Shown: in pieces, positions 1-7,606 of the stretch
Numbering within the stretch: position 1 is the stretch's first letter
How the letters are laid out: each line of letters opens with the position of its first letter
Assembly: GCA_003560935.1 (NCBI GenBank)
Contig: PWJF01000527.1
Span: 1 to 10,532, forward strand
Reading direction: 5' to 3'
Source: Ignavibacteriales bacterium
Lineage (GTDB): Bacteria; Bacteroidota; Ignavibacteria; T3Sed10-11
Length of the DNA stretch: 10,532 nt
Program-made: the position numbers and the translations under genes
Notes under the pieces: generated by a model
Databases searched by the model: none
The model's input: the letters and a program-made list of their open reading frames with translations, nothing else
Told to the model about the DNA's origin: nothing

Positions 1-877
1 CGAGCATGGTATTCACAAGGCCGGGTATTTTAAACACTTCGCGCTGCTCATCGTCGGGTACGCTCTCATATAAGTTATTAGCAACGTGAACAAATGTATC
101 AAGCCCGACAAGATCGGCTGTGCGAAACGTTGCACTCTTCGGCCGTCCGATGATCGTACCGGTAAGTTGATCCACTTCCTCTATGGTGTATTGTTCTTCC
201 ATCATCACTTTAACCGCATACATCATAGAGAAGATACCGATGCGATTTGCAATGAAGTTCGGGACATCATTGCAGTAGACGATTCCTTTACCGAACACTT
301 CTTCTCCGAATTGTGAGATCGCATTCACCACCTCATCGTTCGTTTCGGGTGTGCGAATAATTTCAAGCAGCCGTAAATATCGGGGAGGGTTGAAGAAATG
401 TGTTCCGAGAAAGTGTCGTCGAAAGTCATCGGAATGTCCTTCGGCGATCGTATGGATCGGGATACCGGACGTATTCGAAGTTACTATCGTTCCCGGTTTC
501 CGGTGCTGTTCGACTTTTTCGAATAACTGCTGTTTGATATCCAGCCGTTCGACCACCGCTTCGATAATCCAGTCTACTTCACCCAGCCAGTTCATATTGT
601 CCTCGAAGTTGCCGGTCGTTACCCGGTCTGCATATTCGGGAATAAAAAATGCGGCGGGTTTTGATTTTTTTGCATCTGCGAGTCCTTTATTTACAATACG
701 ATTTCGTACTTCCGGATGGTCGAGCGAGAGTCCTTTTTTTTGTTCTTGTTCGGTTAGTTCTTTGGGCGGGATATCAAGCAGGTACACCGGGATACCGGCG
801 TTCGCGAAATGGGCGGCTATTTTCGATCCCATAACGCCGGCGCCCAGCACCGCCGTCTTCCTTATTTTGTATGACAT
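1..877 (-). CDS. fadN: FadN-type 3-hydroxyacyl-CoA dehydrogenase, N-terminal part (3' end outside window)
   Basis: Oxidises L-3-hydroxyacyl-CoA to 3-ketoacyl-CoA with NAD+ in beta-oxidation. The frame stays open for 292 codons and runs off the left edge. Seen: a Rossmann glycine motif GAGVMG at residues 12-17, SNTSG at 134-138, the catalytic His in GTHFFNPP (H160), Glu172 in LLEII, and Asn211 in PNFIANRI, in the order known for 3-hydroxyacyl-CoA dehydrogenases. The early stretch LTEQEQKKGL (41-50) and RPKSATFRTADLVGLD (245-260) resemble Bacillus FadN, which continues into a C-terminal enoyl-CoA hydratase domain, so the full protein is probably about 790-800 aa (inference). The ATG at 877 was chosen because AAAGGA lies 9 nt upstream and the Rossmann fold begins at once. 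It lies 111 nt downstream of the acyl-CoA synthetase on the same strand, consistent with one fatty-acid degradation operon. Family assignment is firm; the FadN subtype is from memory of the family. Confidence 0.93.
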   Translation of the reverse strand, partial: MSYKIRKTAVLGAGVMGSKIAAHFANAGIPVYLLDIPPKELTEQEQKKGLSLDHPEVRNRIVNKGLADAKKSKPAAFFIPEYADRVTTGNFEDNMNWLGEVDWIIEAVVERLDIKQQLFEKVEQHRKPGTIVTSNTSGIPIHTIAEGHSDDFRRHFLGTHFFNPPRYLRLLEIIRTPETNDEVVNAISQFGEEVFGKGIVYCNDVPNFIANRIGIFSMMYAVKVMMEEQYTIEEVDQLTGTIIGRPKSATFRTADLVGLDTFVHVANNLYESVPDDEQREVFKIPGLVNTML

Positions 878-911
878 GTGGTATCATCCTTTCTGATTCA
901 GAAGACGTGCC

Positions 912-927
912 TCCCGACTTGTCGGGA
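912..927. repeat. Short perfect palindrome between acyl-CoA synthetase and fadN
   Basis: The sequence TCCCGACTTGTCGGGA has two 7-base arms separated by TT. It lies in the 111-nt spacer between two same-strand genes and has no T-run, so it does not look like a terminator. Such GC-rich palindromes often occur as dispersed intergenic repeats; that this is one is inference. A second weak hairpin (ACGTG-AGGGG-CACGT, 962-976) lies nearer the synthetase stop codon. Confidence 0.5.
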
Positions 928-988
928 TTTCGTAAGAGTGTTAGCATCAATTTCATACAAGACGTGAGGGGCACGTTTATAGTTTTTC

Positions 989-2788
989 TCATTCTTTGAT
1001 CGGTTCTACATGTTCTTCTTTATAAAATTCATCAATCAGGTCATTATACCGTTGTTCGATATTTCGACGCCGCACTTTCAGCGTCGGAGTGAGTTGATCA
1101 TTATCGACAGTCAGTATACCGGGAATCACTTCATACTTCTTGATTGTTTCCCATTGCGCAAGCGTTTTGTTCACTTCATCGATGACAGAGTCATATAGCC
1201 TTCGCACCTCGGGATTCCTGAGCAATTCTTCATCGCTTGTGTAAGTTATATTACGCCCTTCGGCAAATGCACGAAGAGCTTCCCAGCCCGGGAATAGCAG
1301 CGCCGATGCGAACTTGCGCTTATCGCCGACCACCACAGCTTGTTCGACATATTTATTGCGAGCAAGCCGCTGCTCAATCAACTGTGGTGCAATATACTTA
1401 CCGCCGCTTGTTTTTATGAAGTCCTTTTTGCGGTCGGTAATATATAAGAATCCATCCTTATCGATATAGCCGATATCACCGGTTCTAAACCAACCGTCAT
1501 AAAAGACCTCTTTGGTCGCCTCCTCGTTTTTGTAATACCCTTTCATGATATTCGGACCTCTGACAAGTATCTCGCCATCGTCAGCAATCTTTACTTCGAC
1601 ACCCGGTATAATCGGACCTATCGACCCCATGCGGTTTTTATCCAGCCGGTTCACACTGATAACGGGTGAGGTTTCGGTCAATCCATAGCCCTGCAACACA
1701 GGCATCCCCGCAGCACTGAATATTGTGCCCAGTTCGGGATTTAACGCTGCACCTCCTGCAACAAGCATACGTATCCTGCCGCCGAATCCTGCGCGAAGTT
1801 TTTTGTACACGAGTGCATTTGCGATTTTATATTTCATCTTATAGACGGCGTTATTATTCCCCTCGGTATCATATTGCTTCGCTACTTTGATCGCCCATTT
1901 AAAGATCGCTTTCCGCGGGCCGGGCAGTGTCTCGACCATCGCATTCACCCGTTCGAATACTTTTTCGAGCATTCGCGGAACGGTAGTCATAATCATCGGC
2001 CTGACTTCTTTCAGATTATCTCCGAGTTTTTCTATCGATTCAGCATACCATATCTGCACACCGCTGTATTGGTACACATACAGAATCATTCGTTCGAATA
2101 TATGTGACGGCGGTAAATAGGTAAGCGTAACATCTTCCTGAGCATAGAAATCGAATATCTGCAGACAGGCGGTTACATTCGAAACCAAGTTCGAGTGCGT
2201 TAACATGACTCCCTTCGGATTGCCTGTAGTTCCCGACGTGTAAATTATGGTTGCCAGATCATCCGGTTTGGCGATACTCCGGATTTCCTGATACAGGTCG
2301 GGATTCTCCTTATCAACGGCAGCGCCCTCCTTTTGAAGCGATGCAAGATTATGCGGCGAATCGCCGACCCGTTCATAAAAGCCGATAACGATCTCCACGC
2401 CCGCCGCTTCGATCGCGGTTTTCAATCGCGTACACAATTCTTCCGAACCGATGAAGATTGCTTTCGCCTCGGAATTTTTTAGAATATACTCGACCTGGTT
2501 TACAGATTGCGTTGTGTAAATCGGCACGCCGATCGCGCCGCAGTTCAAAATTGCCATGTCAATGATCGTCCACTCCGGACTACTCTGACCGACATAAGCA
2601 ACGGTATCGCGGTTCTTAATACCAAGCTTATACAAACCGAGAGCTGTCGTTCGGACTCTCTCTGCAAATTCATCGGTTGAATTCGACTCCCACGAGTCGC
2701 CTCGTTTTGCATTCAGCAATTTATCGTTACGACAGTTTTTTATCGTATGATCGTGTAGTTCAATAAGAGTTGAAATATCCGCAGTCAT
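989..2788 (-). CDS. Long-chain fatty acid--CoA ligase (AMP-forming, FAA1/COG1022 type)
   Basis: Activates long-chain fatty acids to acyl-CoA through an acyl-adenylate, the entry step of beta-oxidation and of exogenous fatty-acid use. The 599-aa length is usual for the FAA1-like family. ANL-superfamily motifs appear in order: phosphate loop YTSGTTGNPKG (183-193), GYGLTETSP (367-375), the ribose-binding Asp in RTGD (D438), the hinge DRKKDFIKTSGGKYIAP (452-468), and the C-terminal A10 motif LTPTLK, whose K571 is the expected adenylation lysine. No signal peptide or clear membrane segment, so cytosolic or peripheral at the membrane. The ATG at 2788 has GGGAGG 5 nt upstream, an excellent Shine-Dalgarno site. 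A candidate promoter and a 5' leader hairpin lie in the 152-nt gap behind it, so transcription may start there rather than read through from the protease gene. The FadN-like gene follows on the same strand. Substrate chain length cannot be read from sequence alone. Confidence 0.95.
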   Translation of the reverse strand: MTADISTLIELHDHTIKNCRNDKLLNAKRGDSWESNSTDEFAERVRTTALGLYKLGIKNRDTVAYVGQSSPEWTIIDMAILNCGAIGVPIYTTQSVNQVEYILKNSEAKAIFIGSEELCTRLKTAIEAAGVEIVIGFYERVGDSPHNLASLQKEGAAVDKENPDLYQEIRSIAKPDDLATIIYTSGTTGNPKGVMLTHSNLVSNVTACLQIFDFYAQEDVTLTYLPPSHIFERMILYVYQYSGVQIWYAESIEKLGDNLKEVRPMIMTTVPRMLEKVFERVNAMVETLPGPRKAIFKWAIKVAKQYDTEGNNNAVYKMKYKIANALVYKKLRAGFGGRIRMLVAGGAALNPELGTIFSAAGMPVLQGYGLTETSPVISVNRLDKNRMGSIGPIIPGVEVKIADDGEILVRGPNIMKGYYKNEEATKEVFYDGWFRTGDIGYIDKDGFLYITDRKKDFIKTSGGKYIAPQLIEQRLARNKYVEQAVVVGDKRKFASALLFPGWEALRAFAEGRNITYTSDEELLRNPEVRRLYDSVIDEVNKTLAQWETIKKYEVIPGILTVDNDQLTPTLKVRRRNIEQRYNDLIDEFYKEEHVEPIKE

Positions 2789-2848
2789 GATGACCTCCCT
2801 ATAATTCAGGATTGATGTGATTTAGTCACCCTGCATCTACAAATCCCC

Positions 2849-2886
2849 TAACTGTTACCGGGCCGGAAGGAAAGCGGCAGCAGTTA
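2849..2886 (-). promoter_or_regulatory. Imperfect stem-loop in the leader of the acyl-CoA synthetase gene
   Basis: On the minus strand TAACTGCTGCCG pairs with CGGTAACAGTTA around a 14-nt loop. The 12-position stem has one A-C mismatch and one G-T wobble. No T-run follows on either strand, so it is not an evident intrinsic terminator. It begins just downstream of the candidate promoter at 2895-2923, so it would sit at the very 5' end of that transcript, where it could stabilise mRNA; an operator role is also possible. Function is inference. Confidence 0.35.
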
Positions 2887-2894
2887 TAAGTATA

Positions 2895-2923
2895 AATGTA
2901 GTAGTAATTAGTGAAATTGTCAA
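2895..2923 (-). promoter_or_regulatory. Candidate sigma-70-like promoter for the acyl-CoA synthetase operon
   Basis: On the minus strand a perfect -35 hexamer TTGACA (2918-2923) is followed after 17 nt by TACATT (2895-2900), a fair -10 match (4 of 6). It lies between the protease stop codon and the synthetase start and points toward the synthetase. This is a consensus match only; the housekeeping sigma consensus of this lineage is unknown. Confidence 0.35.
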
Positions 2924-2940
2924 ATTAACGGAATAATCAA

Positions 2941-5136
2941 TTATCGAAGTAAAATCATTTTCTGCACATTCGTAAATGCATCCGTTTGAAGTCTGTAAAA
3001 ATAAACTCCCGAACTTAGCCTCGAACCATCAAATGTTACGGTGTATACTCTCGGTTCAAAATCTCCCTCAATAACTACGTCAACCTTTCTTCCGAGAATA
3101 TCATAGATTGCGAGTTTTCCGCGAGTCGGTTCGGGAATTGTAAAACGTATTGTTGTTACCGCATTAAACGGATTCGGGAAGTTCTGGTAGAGGAAAAAGT
3201 CTTCCGGTATGCCGTGTGTGACCTCAAAATGGTCAAACATGGCTATTGCGTCTGCTTTTCCAAATCCCCAGGTGTTATTGGGAACAGAACCTGTTAAATC
3301 GTCTGACCTCCCTGATTTCTCAATGATATCTATTACATCCCTGCCGGTCACGTTCGGATTTGCTTCAAATATTAATGCGGCAACCCCTGCCATGTGAGGA
3401 ACTGCCATACTGGTACCCACGTTGTTTACATACTCTTGATCTTGTACAAGCCAGGCATCCTGGTAAGCAGCATTGCCGGACGTTGCGGAAGTAATAACAT
3501 GACCGGGAGCCGTTATATTTGGTTTTAACCGTTCGTCGCGGGTCGGCCCGCCGCCGCTGAAGAAAGATAAGTCTCCTATAGTTCCGACAACTCCTCTCAT
3601 CGTACCATTGATATCGATCCATTCTGTTTTCGAAACAAAGGACCCGACGGTCAATGCACCTTCTGCAGTACCCGGCATCGTTACAGTATACTGACGGCCG
3701 GTATTCGGTTGCAACCAGGGCCAATTCATCGACTGAGAAACTATCCAGGAATTAAATTTTACCTCAGATACTCCCGACAGGTTCCGTACATTTATTCCCC
3801 ACTCTCCCGACGCAGGTGGAACCCCTGCGTTTGTGTGGATATAAATGAGAAAAACCCGCGCTCCTTTCGGGTTAATAAAATCATCAAGTGTATCCAGCTC
3901 TATCGCTCCATCCAGGGTCGGAACCAATACCGAATCCCCGCTCTGTGCAGACACCTCTTGACCGGAAGGTGAAGTTACCGTTACCTCGACATCACCGTCT
4001 CCCTCATACCATAATAATTTCAACACAAAGTCATCCATCTCTACAAGGTCCGGATTATAATCAGGAATGTGCAAATTAAACGCGGCTTCTTCACCGGACG
4101 GTAGTATTTGGCCATAATGTATTTCATTATCACCGCTGTTTCCCGCAGCAACTGCAATTGCTCTCCCCTGCTGCCGGGAAAAAAATGTTATTGCCTGTTC
4201 ATGACCCGCCGTTCCGTCATGTGATCCGCCATGACCGCCGATACTCAAATTAACGACAGCAGGTCTTCCTAATTGATGCGCCATCGAAAAAATATAATTC
4301 ATGGCATCCATAATTTCAGCGGGGAAAAATCTGCCGTCTGGAAATGCAACGATTATAAATTCTGCTTCGGGAGCGACACCGGTGAATTTACCGTCGGATT
4401 TCATTCCGTTGCCGCCCGCGATACCGGCAACGTGTGTACCGTGCCCGTGCGGATCTACCGACCTAACATTCCCCTGTGTTTCGCCCCGTAACTCCCGTTG
4501 TATATCATCACGTGTATATTCAACGCCGTAATCAAAATTATCCGGATGCTGTTCGCCGCCTTGAGGATCAAGCCGGACATCCCAGATGGAGAGTATTCTT
4601 GAAATGTCAGGATCGATCTCCCCTCTGAAATCTGGATGAAAAAAATCAATCCCGGTATCTATTAACCCGATGATTACATCCCTCCCCCTGAACGGAATAT
4701 TCAAAATCTCTCCGTCATGTACGCGATTCACTCTAATACTTCGAATACTCTGATTGAGGTTGACAGTCATCTCTCCGCCTTTTTCAACCTGCCGGATTCC
4801 GGGATGATGACCTGCCCTGAGCAAATCATGTAAAGTGACACGTGCAGTCGCAAGACCATCTATACGCGTATTGAACCTGATGCCCAGGTCATCGAGCGCT
4901 TGATTGTCTCCATGGAAGATAACATTATACAACGGCTCATCTTCGAGCTGTATCTTGGAAAGCGCCGGTGAAGGAATACCGGGTTCCGCCTCTCGAAGCA
5001 ACTCAATGTGTTCATGTTGTTTTAATTCTCTTTGCAGGAACGGGTCGAATTTTATTACACCGCTGTTCTGAGCATCCAGCGGTATCAGTGCGATCACTGA
5101 TAATAATGCTATAAAATACACACTCCGGAATCTCAT
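2941..5136 (-). CDS. Secreted subtilisin-like serine protease (S8) with type-A T9SS C-terminal sorting domain
   Basis: An exported endopeptidase of 731 aa. Order of parts: a signal peptide at residues 1-22 (basic start, hydrophobic core, probable cleavage after DAQ or nearby); a propeptide-like region (about 30-135); then the S8 catalytic domain with Asp160 in IDTGID, His232 in HGTHVAG, the oxyanion Asn333 in AAGNSG, and Ser576 in GTSMAVPHMAG. All catalytic residues are present. Between Asn333 and Ser576 there are about 240 residues, and part of this (about 365-490) is an all-beta-looking insertion with GEWGINVRNLSG, like the jelly-roll insertions of some bacterial S8 proteases. Residues 647-731 form a Por-secretion-tail domain with YQNFPNPFN, LAIYDILGRKV and SSGVYFYRL, implying export by Sec and then a type IX secretion system (family knowledge). 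The ATG at 5136 has GGGG 7 nt upstream, inside the 17-nt gap after fabF, so co-transcription with fabF is likely although the functions are unrelated. Natural substrates are unknown. Confidence 0.95.
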   Translation of the reverse strand: MRFRSVYFIALLSVIALIPLDAQNSGVIKFDPFLQRELKQHEHIELLREAEPGIPSPALSKIQLEDEPLYNVIFHGDNQALDDLGIRFNTRIDGLATARVTLHDLLRAGHHPGIRQVEKGGEMTVNLNQSIRSIRVNRVHDGEILNIPFRGRDVIIGLIDTGIDFFHPDFRGEIDPDISRILSIWDVRLDPQGGEQHPDNFDYGVEYTRDDIQRELRGETQGNVRSVDPHGHGTHVAGIAGGNGMKSDGKFTGVAPEAEFIIVAFPDGRFFPAEIMDAMNYIFSMAHQLGRPAVVNLSIGGHGGSHDGTAGHEQAITFFSRQQGRAIAVAAGNSGDNEIHYGQILPSGEEAAFNLHIPDYNPDLVEMDDFVLKLLWYEGDGDVEVTVTSPSGQEVSAQSGDSVLVPTLDGAIELDTLDDFINPKGARVFLIYIHTNAGVPPASGEWGINVRNLSGVSEVKFNSWIVSQSMNWPWLQPNTGRQYTVTMPGTAEGALTVGSFVSKTEWIDINGTMRGVVGTIGDLSFFSGGGPTRDERLKPNITAPGHVITSATSGNAAYQDAWLVQDQEYVNNVGTSMAVPHMAGVAALIFEANPNVTGRDVIDIIEKSGRSDDLTGSVPNNTWGFGKADAIAMFDHFEVTHGIPEDFFLYQNFPNPFNAVTTIRFTIPEPTRGKLAIYDILGRKVDVVIEGDFEPRVYTVTFDGSRLSSGVYFYRLQTDAFTNVQKMILLR

Positions 5137-5153
5137 ATAGTTTCCCCTTTTAA

Positions 5154-6419
5154 TTACTCTCGTTCGTCATATTTCTTAAATGCAACGGTTGTATTATGCC
5201 CGCCGAAACCGAATGCATTGCTGACGCCGACGGTCACCGTTCGTTTTTGTGCTTTATTAAATGTATAGTTTAAATCGCAGGAGGGATCGGGGTGCTCAAA
5301 GTTTATTGTCGGCGGAACCGTGTCATGAGTAATTGCCAAAATCGTCGCAATAGCTTCCGCCGCCCCGGCTGCTCCGAGCATGTGACCTGTCATACTTTTT
5401 GTGGATGATAAATTTACTTTATATGCATGATCGCCGAAAACCGCTTTGACAGCGTTGGTTTCACCCGCATCGCCGAGCGGCGTCGACGTACCGTGCATAT
5501 TGAGATAATCGACATCTTCGGGTTTTAGATTTGCATCGCTGAGCAGCATATTCATTGCGAGTATCGCCCCCTTCCCTTCCGGTTCCGGTGCTGTGATATG
5601 ATGCGCATCGGCAGAGAAGCCGATTCCGGCAATCTCGGCGTAAATCCTTGCTCCGCGTTTTTTTGCATGTTCAAGCTCCTCAATGAATAATGCCCCTGCA
5701 CCCTCACCGAGCACGAAACCATCACGTGTGGCATCGAACGGACGGCTGGCGGTTTCGGGCGAGTCGTTTCGTGTAGAAAGAGCTTTCATAGAGTTAAAGC
5801 CCGCGAGTCCCATTTCGGTAACGCCGGTTTCACTGCCGCCGGTCAGCATTGCATCGACATACCCATTCCGTATCAAAAGGAATGCATCGCCGATATTATT
5901 GTTGCCGGTTGCACATGCCGAGACGACACAGTAATTCGGCCCGCGAAAACCGTATGTCATAGAAATATAACCGGCTGCCATATCCGGAATAATCATTGGT
6001 ACAAAGAACGGCGATACGCGATGCGGGCCGTCCTTGATATAGATGCCGGTTTGTTCATGATATATATTCATCCCACCCATGCCGCTGCCGAATACAACAC
6101 CGGTTCGGTCCTTTTCCTCCTGCGATAGTTTTTCAGAATCGATTCCTGCATCGTGCACCGCCTGAGCTGCCGCTGCAAGCGCGTACTGGCAATAGGGATC
6201 GAGCCTGCGTGCTGCTTTCCGGTCTATATACTGCAACGGATCGAAATTCTTTACTTCACATGCGAATTTTGTGTCAAATTGTGATGCATCGAAATGGGTA
6301 ATTGGAGCCGCCCCGCTTTTCCCTTCAAGAAGTGCATTCCAGTATTCTTCATTTGTATTGCCGATAGGGGTAACCGCACCCATGCCGGTTATTACCACGC
6401 GGCGGTTGTTTTGCGACAT
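5154..6419 (-). CDS. fabF: Beta-ketoacyl-[acyl-carrier-protein] synthase II
   Basis: Condenses malonyl-ACP with acyl-ACP in the elongation cycle of type II fatty-acid synthesis; cytosolic homodimer. The chosen product is 421 aa, normal for FabF. Seen: the N-terminal VVITGMGAVTPIG, the nucleophile Cys169 in SACATG, His309 in NMHGTSTPLGD, Lys341 and His346 in STKSMTGHMLGAAGA, and the C-terminal SNAFGFGGHNT loop, so the Cys-His-His set is intact. The frame is open 18 codons further upstream to 6473, but the ATG at 6419 is preferred: AGGAGG stands 4 nt before it and conserved family sequence starts immediately after, whereas the longer version would run into the inverted-repeat element at 6454-6534. 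No acpP or rnc adjoins it, unlike the common acpP-fabF-rnc order. The S8 protease gene follows 17 nt downstream on the same strand. Confidence 0.96.
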   Translation of the reverse strand: MSQNNRRVVITGMGAVTPIGNTNEEYWNALLEGKSGAAPITHFDASQFDTKFACEVKNFDPLQYIDRKAARRLDPYCQYALAAAAQAVHDAGIDSEKLSQEEKDRTGVVFGSGMGGMNIYHEQTGIYIKDGPHRVSPFFVPMIIPDMAAGYISMTYGFRGPNYCVVSACATGNNNIGDAFLLIRNGYVDAMLTGGSETGVTEMGLAGFNSMKALSTRNDSPETASRPFDATRDGFVLGEGAGALFIEELEHAKKRGARIYAEIAGIGFSADAHHITAPEPEGKGAILAMNMLLSDANLKPEDVDYLNMHGTSTPLGDAGETNAVKAVFGDHAYKVNLSSTKSMTGHMLGAAGAAEAIATILAITHDTVPPTINFEHPDPSCDLNYTFNKAQKRTVTVGVSNAFGFGGHNTTVAFKKYDERE

Positions 6420-6453
6420 GTATCCTCCTGATAAGTGAAAAATATAATACAAA

Positions 6454-6534
6454 CTTGCGACGCACTTTTCCATAATGTGACAATCCCGGTCATCCGGCGA
6501 TCAATTATATTATAGCGGGTAAGTGCGTCGCAAG
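6454..6534. repeat. 81-bp element bounded by a perfect 14-bp inverted repeat, in the fabF/EamA divergent region
   Basis: CTTGCGACGCACTT (6454-6467) is exactly inverted as AAGTGCGTCGCAAG (6521-6534), with 53 bp between. Inside lies a small nested hairpin CCGG-TCAT-CCGG (6486-6497) flanked by AT-rich stretches, so the whole may fold as one long hairpin with an internal loop. It has no coding capacity. It could be a miniature terminal-inverted-repeat element, a dispersed hairpin repeat, or a pair of operator half-sites. I see no clear target-site duplication at its edges. Confidence 0.55.
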
Positions 6535-6604
6535 CTTACTTATATACATAGTAACCCCAGAAAGTTACAAAAAGTTTGAATGTAATTCCATGAAATCACA
6601 CATT

Positions 6605-6633
6605 TTGAACTATCGACTATTATTTACTATCTT
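6605..6633 (+). promoter_or_regulatory. Candidate promoter for the EamA transporter
   Basis: TTGAAC (6605-6610), a 17-nt spacer, then TATCTT (6628-6633), ending 24 nt before the EamA start codon. Each hexamer is a partial match to the sigma-70 consensus. The region is AT-rich, so chance matches are likely. Confidence 0.25.
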
Positions 6634-6657
6634 GTTTGTTCGATAATACTACATACC

Positions 6658-7587
6658 ATGAATGTTGATCAATCCGTAATAGTTAAAACAACAAAGACCT
6701 TCGCCCTTCCCGTGCTCTTTTTGGGAGCGATCGGTATTGCATTTGCGCCTATCTTCGTCAGGTTAAGCGAAACCGGTCCGGTCACCACCGCATTCTACCG
6801 TCTTTTCTTTGCCGTCCCGATGCTGTGGGTTTGGACACAAATCGATATAAGAACCGCAGCCCGAAAGCAGCGGGAAAAGCCGAAGATACCCGGCTCTCGA
6901 TATGAATGGAAGTGGGTGTGCCTTGCAGGACTCTTCTTCGCGGGTGATTTAGCGGTATGGCACTGGTCGATAGTCTTTACTACCGTCGCGAATGCCACAC
7001 TCTTCGCAAACTTCGCACCCATATTTGTCACGTTCGGGGCATGGCTGCTTTTCAAGGAACGCATTACGTGGATGTTTATCGCTGGTCTTTTCTTTGCACT
7101 CGGCGGTGCCGCACTGCTCATTGGTATCAGTGTCGGACTCGGCCCGCAAAAGGTGCTCGGCGATGCACTCGGATTATTAACGGCAATTTTCTATGCCGGA
7201 TATATTCTTTCTATAAAGCAGGTTCGTACGATGTTTTCAACATCGGTCACAATGATGTGGAGCGGGATCATTACGTGTGTTGCGCTTTTTGTAATTGCTT
7301 CCTTATCCGAAGATCAACTCCTGGCATCTTCGTTATACGGCTGGAGTATTCTTATCGGACTAGCTCTTGTGTCGCATACCGGCGGACAGGCGATGATAGC
7401 GTATGCACTTGCACATTTACCGGCTTCTTTTGCATCGGTAGCATTGTTGCTGCAGCCTGCGACTGCCGCACTGCTTGCATGGGTTATCCTGGGTGAAGCA
7501 TTGGGATTGCTGCAGGGATTCGGCGGTGTACTCGTATTAACCGGTATTTTTCTCGCCTGGCGGGCGTCACCGTTGAAAAAGCAGTAG
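6658..7587 (+). CDS. EamA/DMT-superfamily permease (10-TM drug/metabolite transporter family)
   Basis: An integral inner-membrane protein of 309 aa, the usual length for two EamA repeats. The first repeat spans about residues 16-156 (opening with LGAIGIAFAPIFVRLSE), the second about 168-302 (ending with LLLQPATAALLAWVILGE and a final helix at 284-301). About ten hydrophobic helices are apparent, with a charged loop around 62-83. Family members export amino acids, metabolites or drugs, or import nucleotide sugars; the substrate cannot be told from sequence. The ATG at 6658 has no convincing Shine-Dalgarno site, unlike the minus-strand genes here, so the start is slightly less certain, but the first helix begins soon after. 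TauE/SafE follows 87 nt downstream on the same strand; the spacer is packed with short repeats. Confidence 0.92.
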   Translation: MNVDQSVIVKTTKTFALPVLFLGAIGIAFAPIFVRLSETGPVTTAFYRLFFAVPMLWVWTQIDIRTAARKQREKPKIPGSRYEWKWVCLAGLFFAGDLAVWHWSIVFTTVANATLFANFAPIFVTFGAWLLFKERITWMFIAGLFFALGGAALLIGISVGLGPQKVLGDALGLLTAIFYAGYILSIKQVRTMFSTSVTMMWSGIITCVALFVIASLSEDQLLASSLYGWSILIGLALVSHTGGQAMIAYALAHLPASFASVALLLQPATAALLAWVILGEALGLLQGFGGVLVLTGIFLAWRASPLKKQ

Positions 7588-7588
7588 A

Positions 7589-7606
7589 CCCCGATAGCTA
7601 TCGAGG
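7589..7606. repeat. Palindrome just after the EamA stop codon
   Basis: A perfect 12-bp palindrome CGATAGCTATCG (7592-7603) extends to 18 bp with one mismatched pair (CCCCGATAGCTATCGAGG). It starts two bases after the TAG of the EamA gene. There is no T-run, so a terminator role is weak; a dispersed palindromic repeat is my preferred reading (inference). Confidence 0.5.

Noticed and set aside
774..992. Minus-strand 72-codon frame whose ATG overlaps the acyl-CoA synthetase stop (ATGA)
   Set aside because: It overlaps about 100 nt of the FadN-like start in another frame, includes the palindrome at 912-927 in its coding sequence, and its product has no sensible composition or similarity. The stop-start overlap is probably coincidental.
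3365..3724. 119-codon minus-strand frame inside the protease gene
   Set aside because: It lies wholly within the S8 protease coding sequence in another frame; its Cys- and Arg-rich product looks like frame-shadow translation.
6420..6473. Eighteen-codon N-terminal extension of FabF
   Set aside because: It has no ribosome site, runs into the inverted-repeat element, and lies before a much better ATG at 6419 with AGGAGG in front.
6604..6633. Possible degenerate heptamer repeats (TATCGAC, TATTATT, TACTATC) before the EamA gene, like those before TauE
   Set aside because: Phase is broken by a 3-nt insertion and the units share little beyond AT-richness, so I do not count it as a second array.
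6957..7496. 179-codon plus-strand frame inside the EamA gene
   Set aside because: It is entirely contained in the EamA coding sequence, which has clear family motifs and length; the alternative product is Cys-rich with no recognisable domain.
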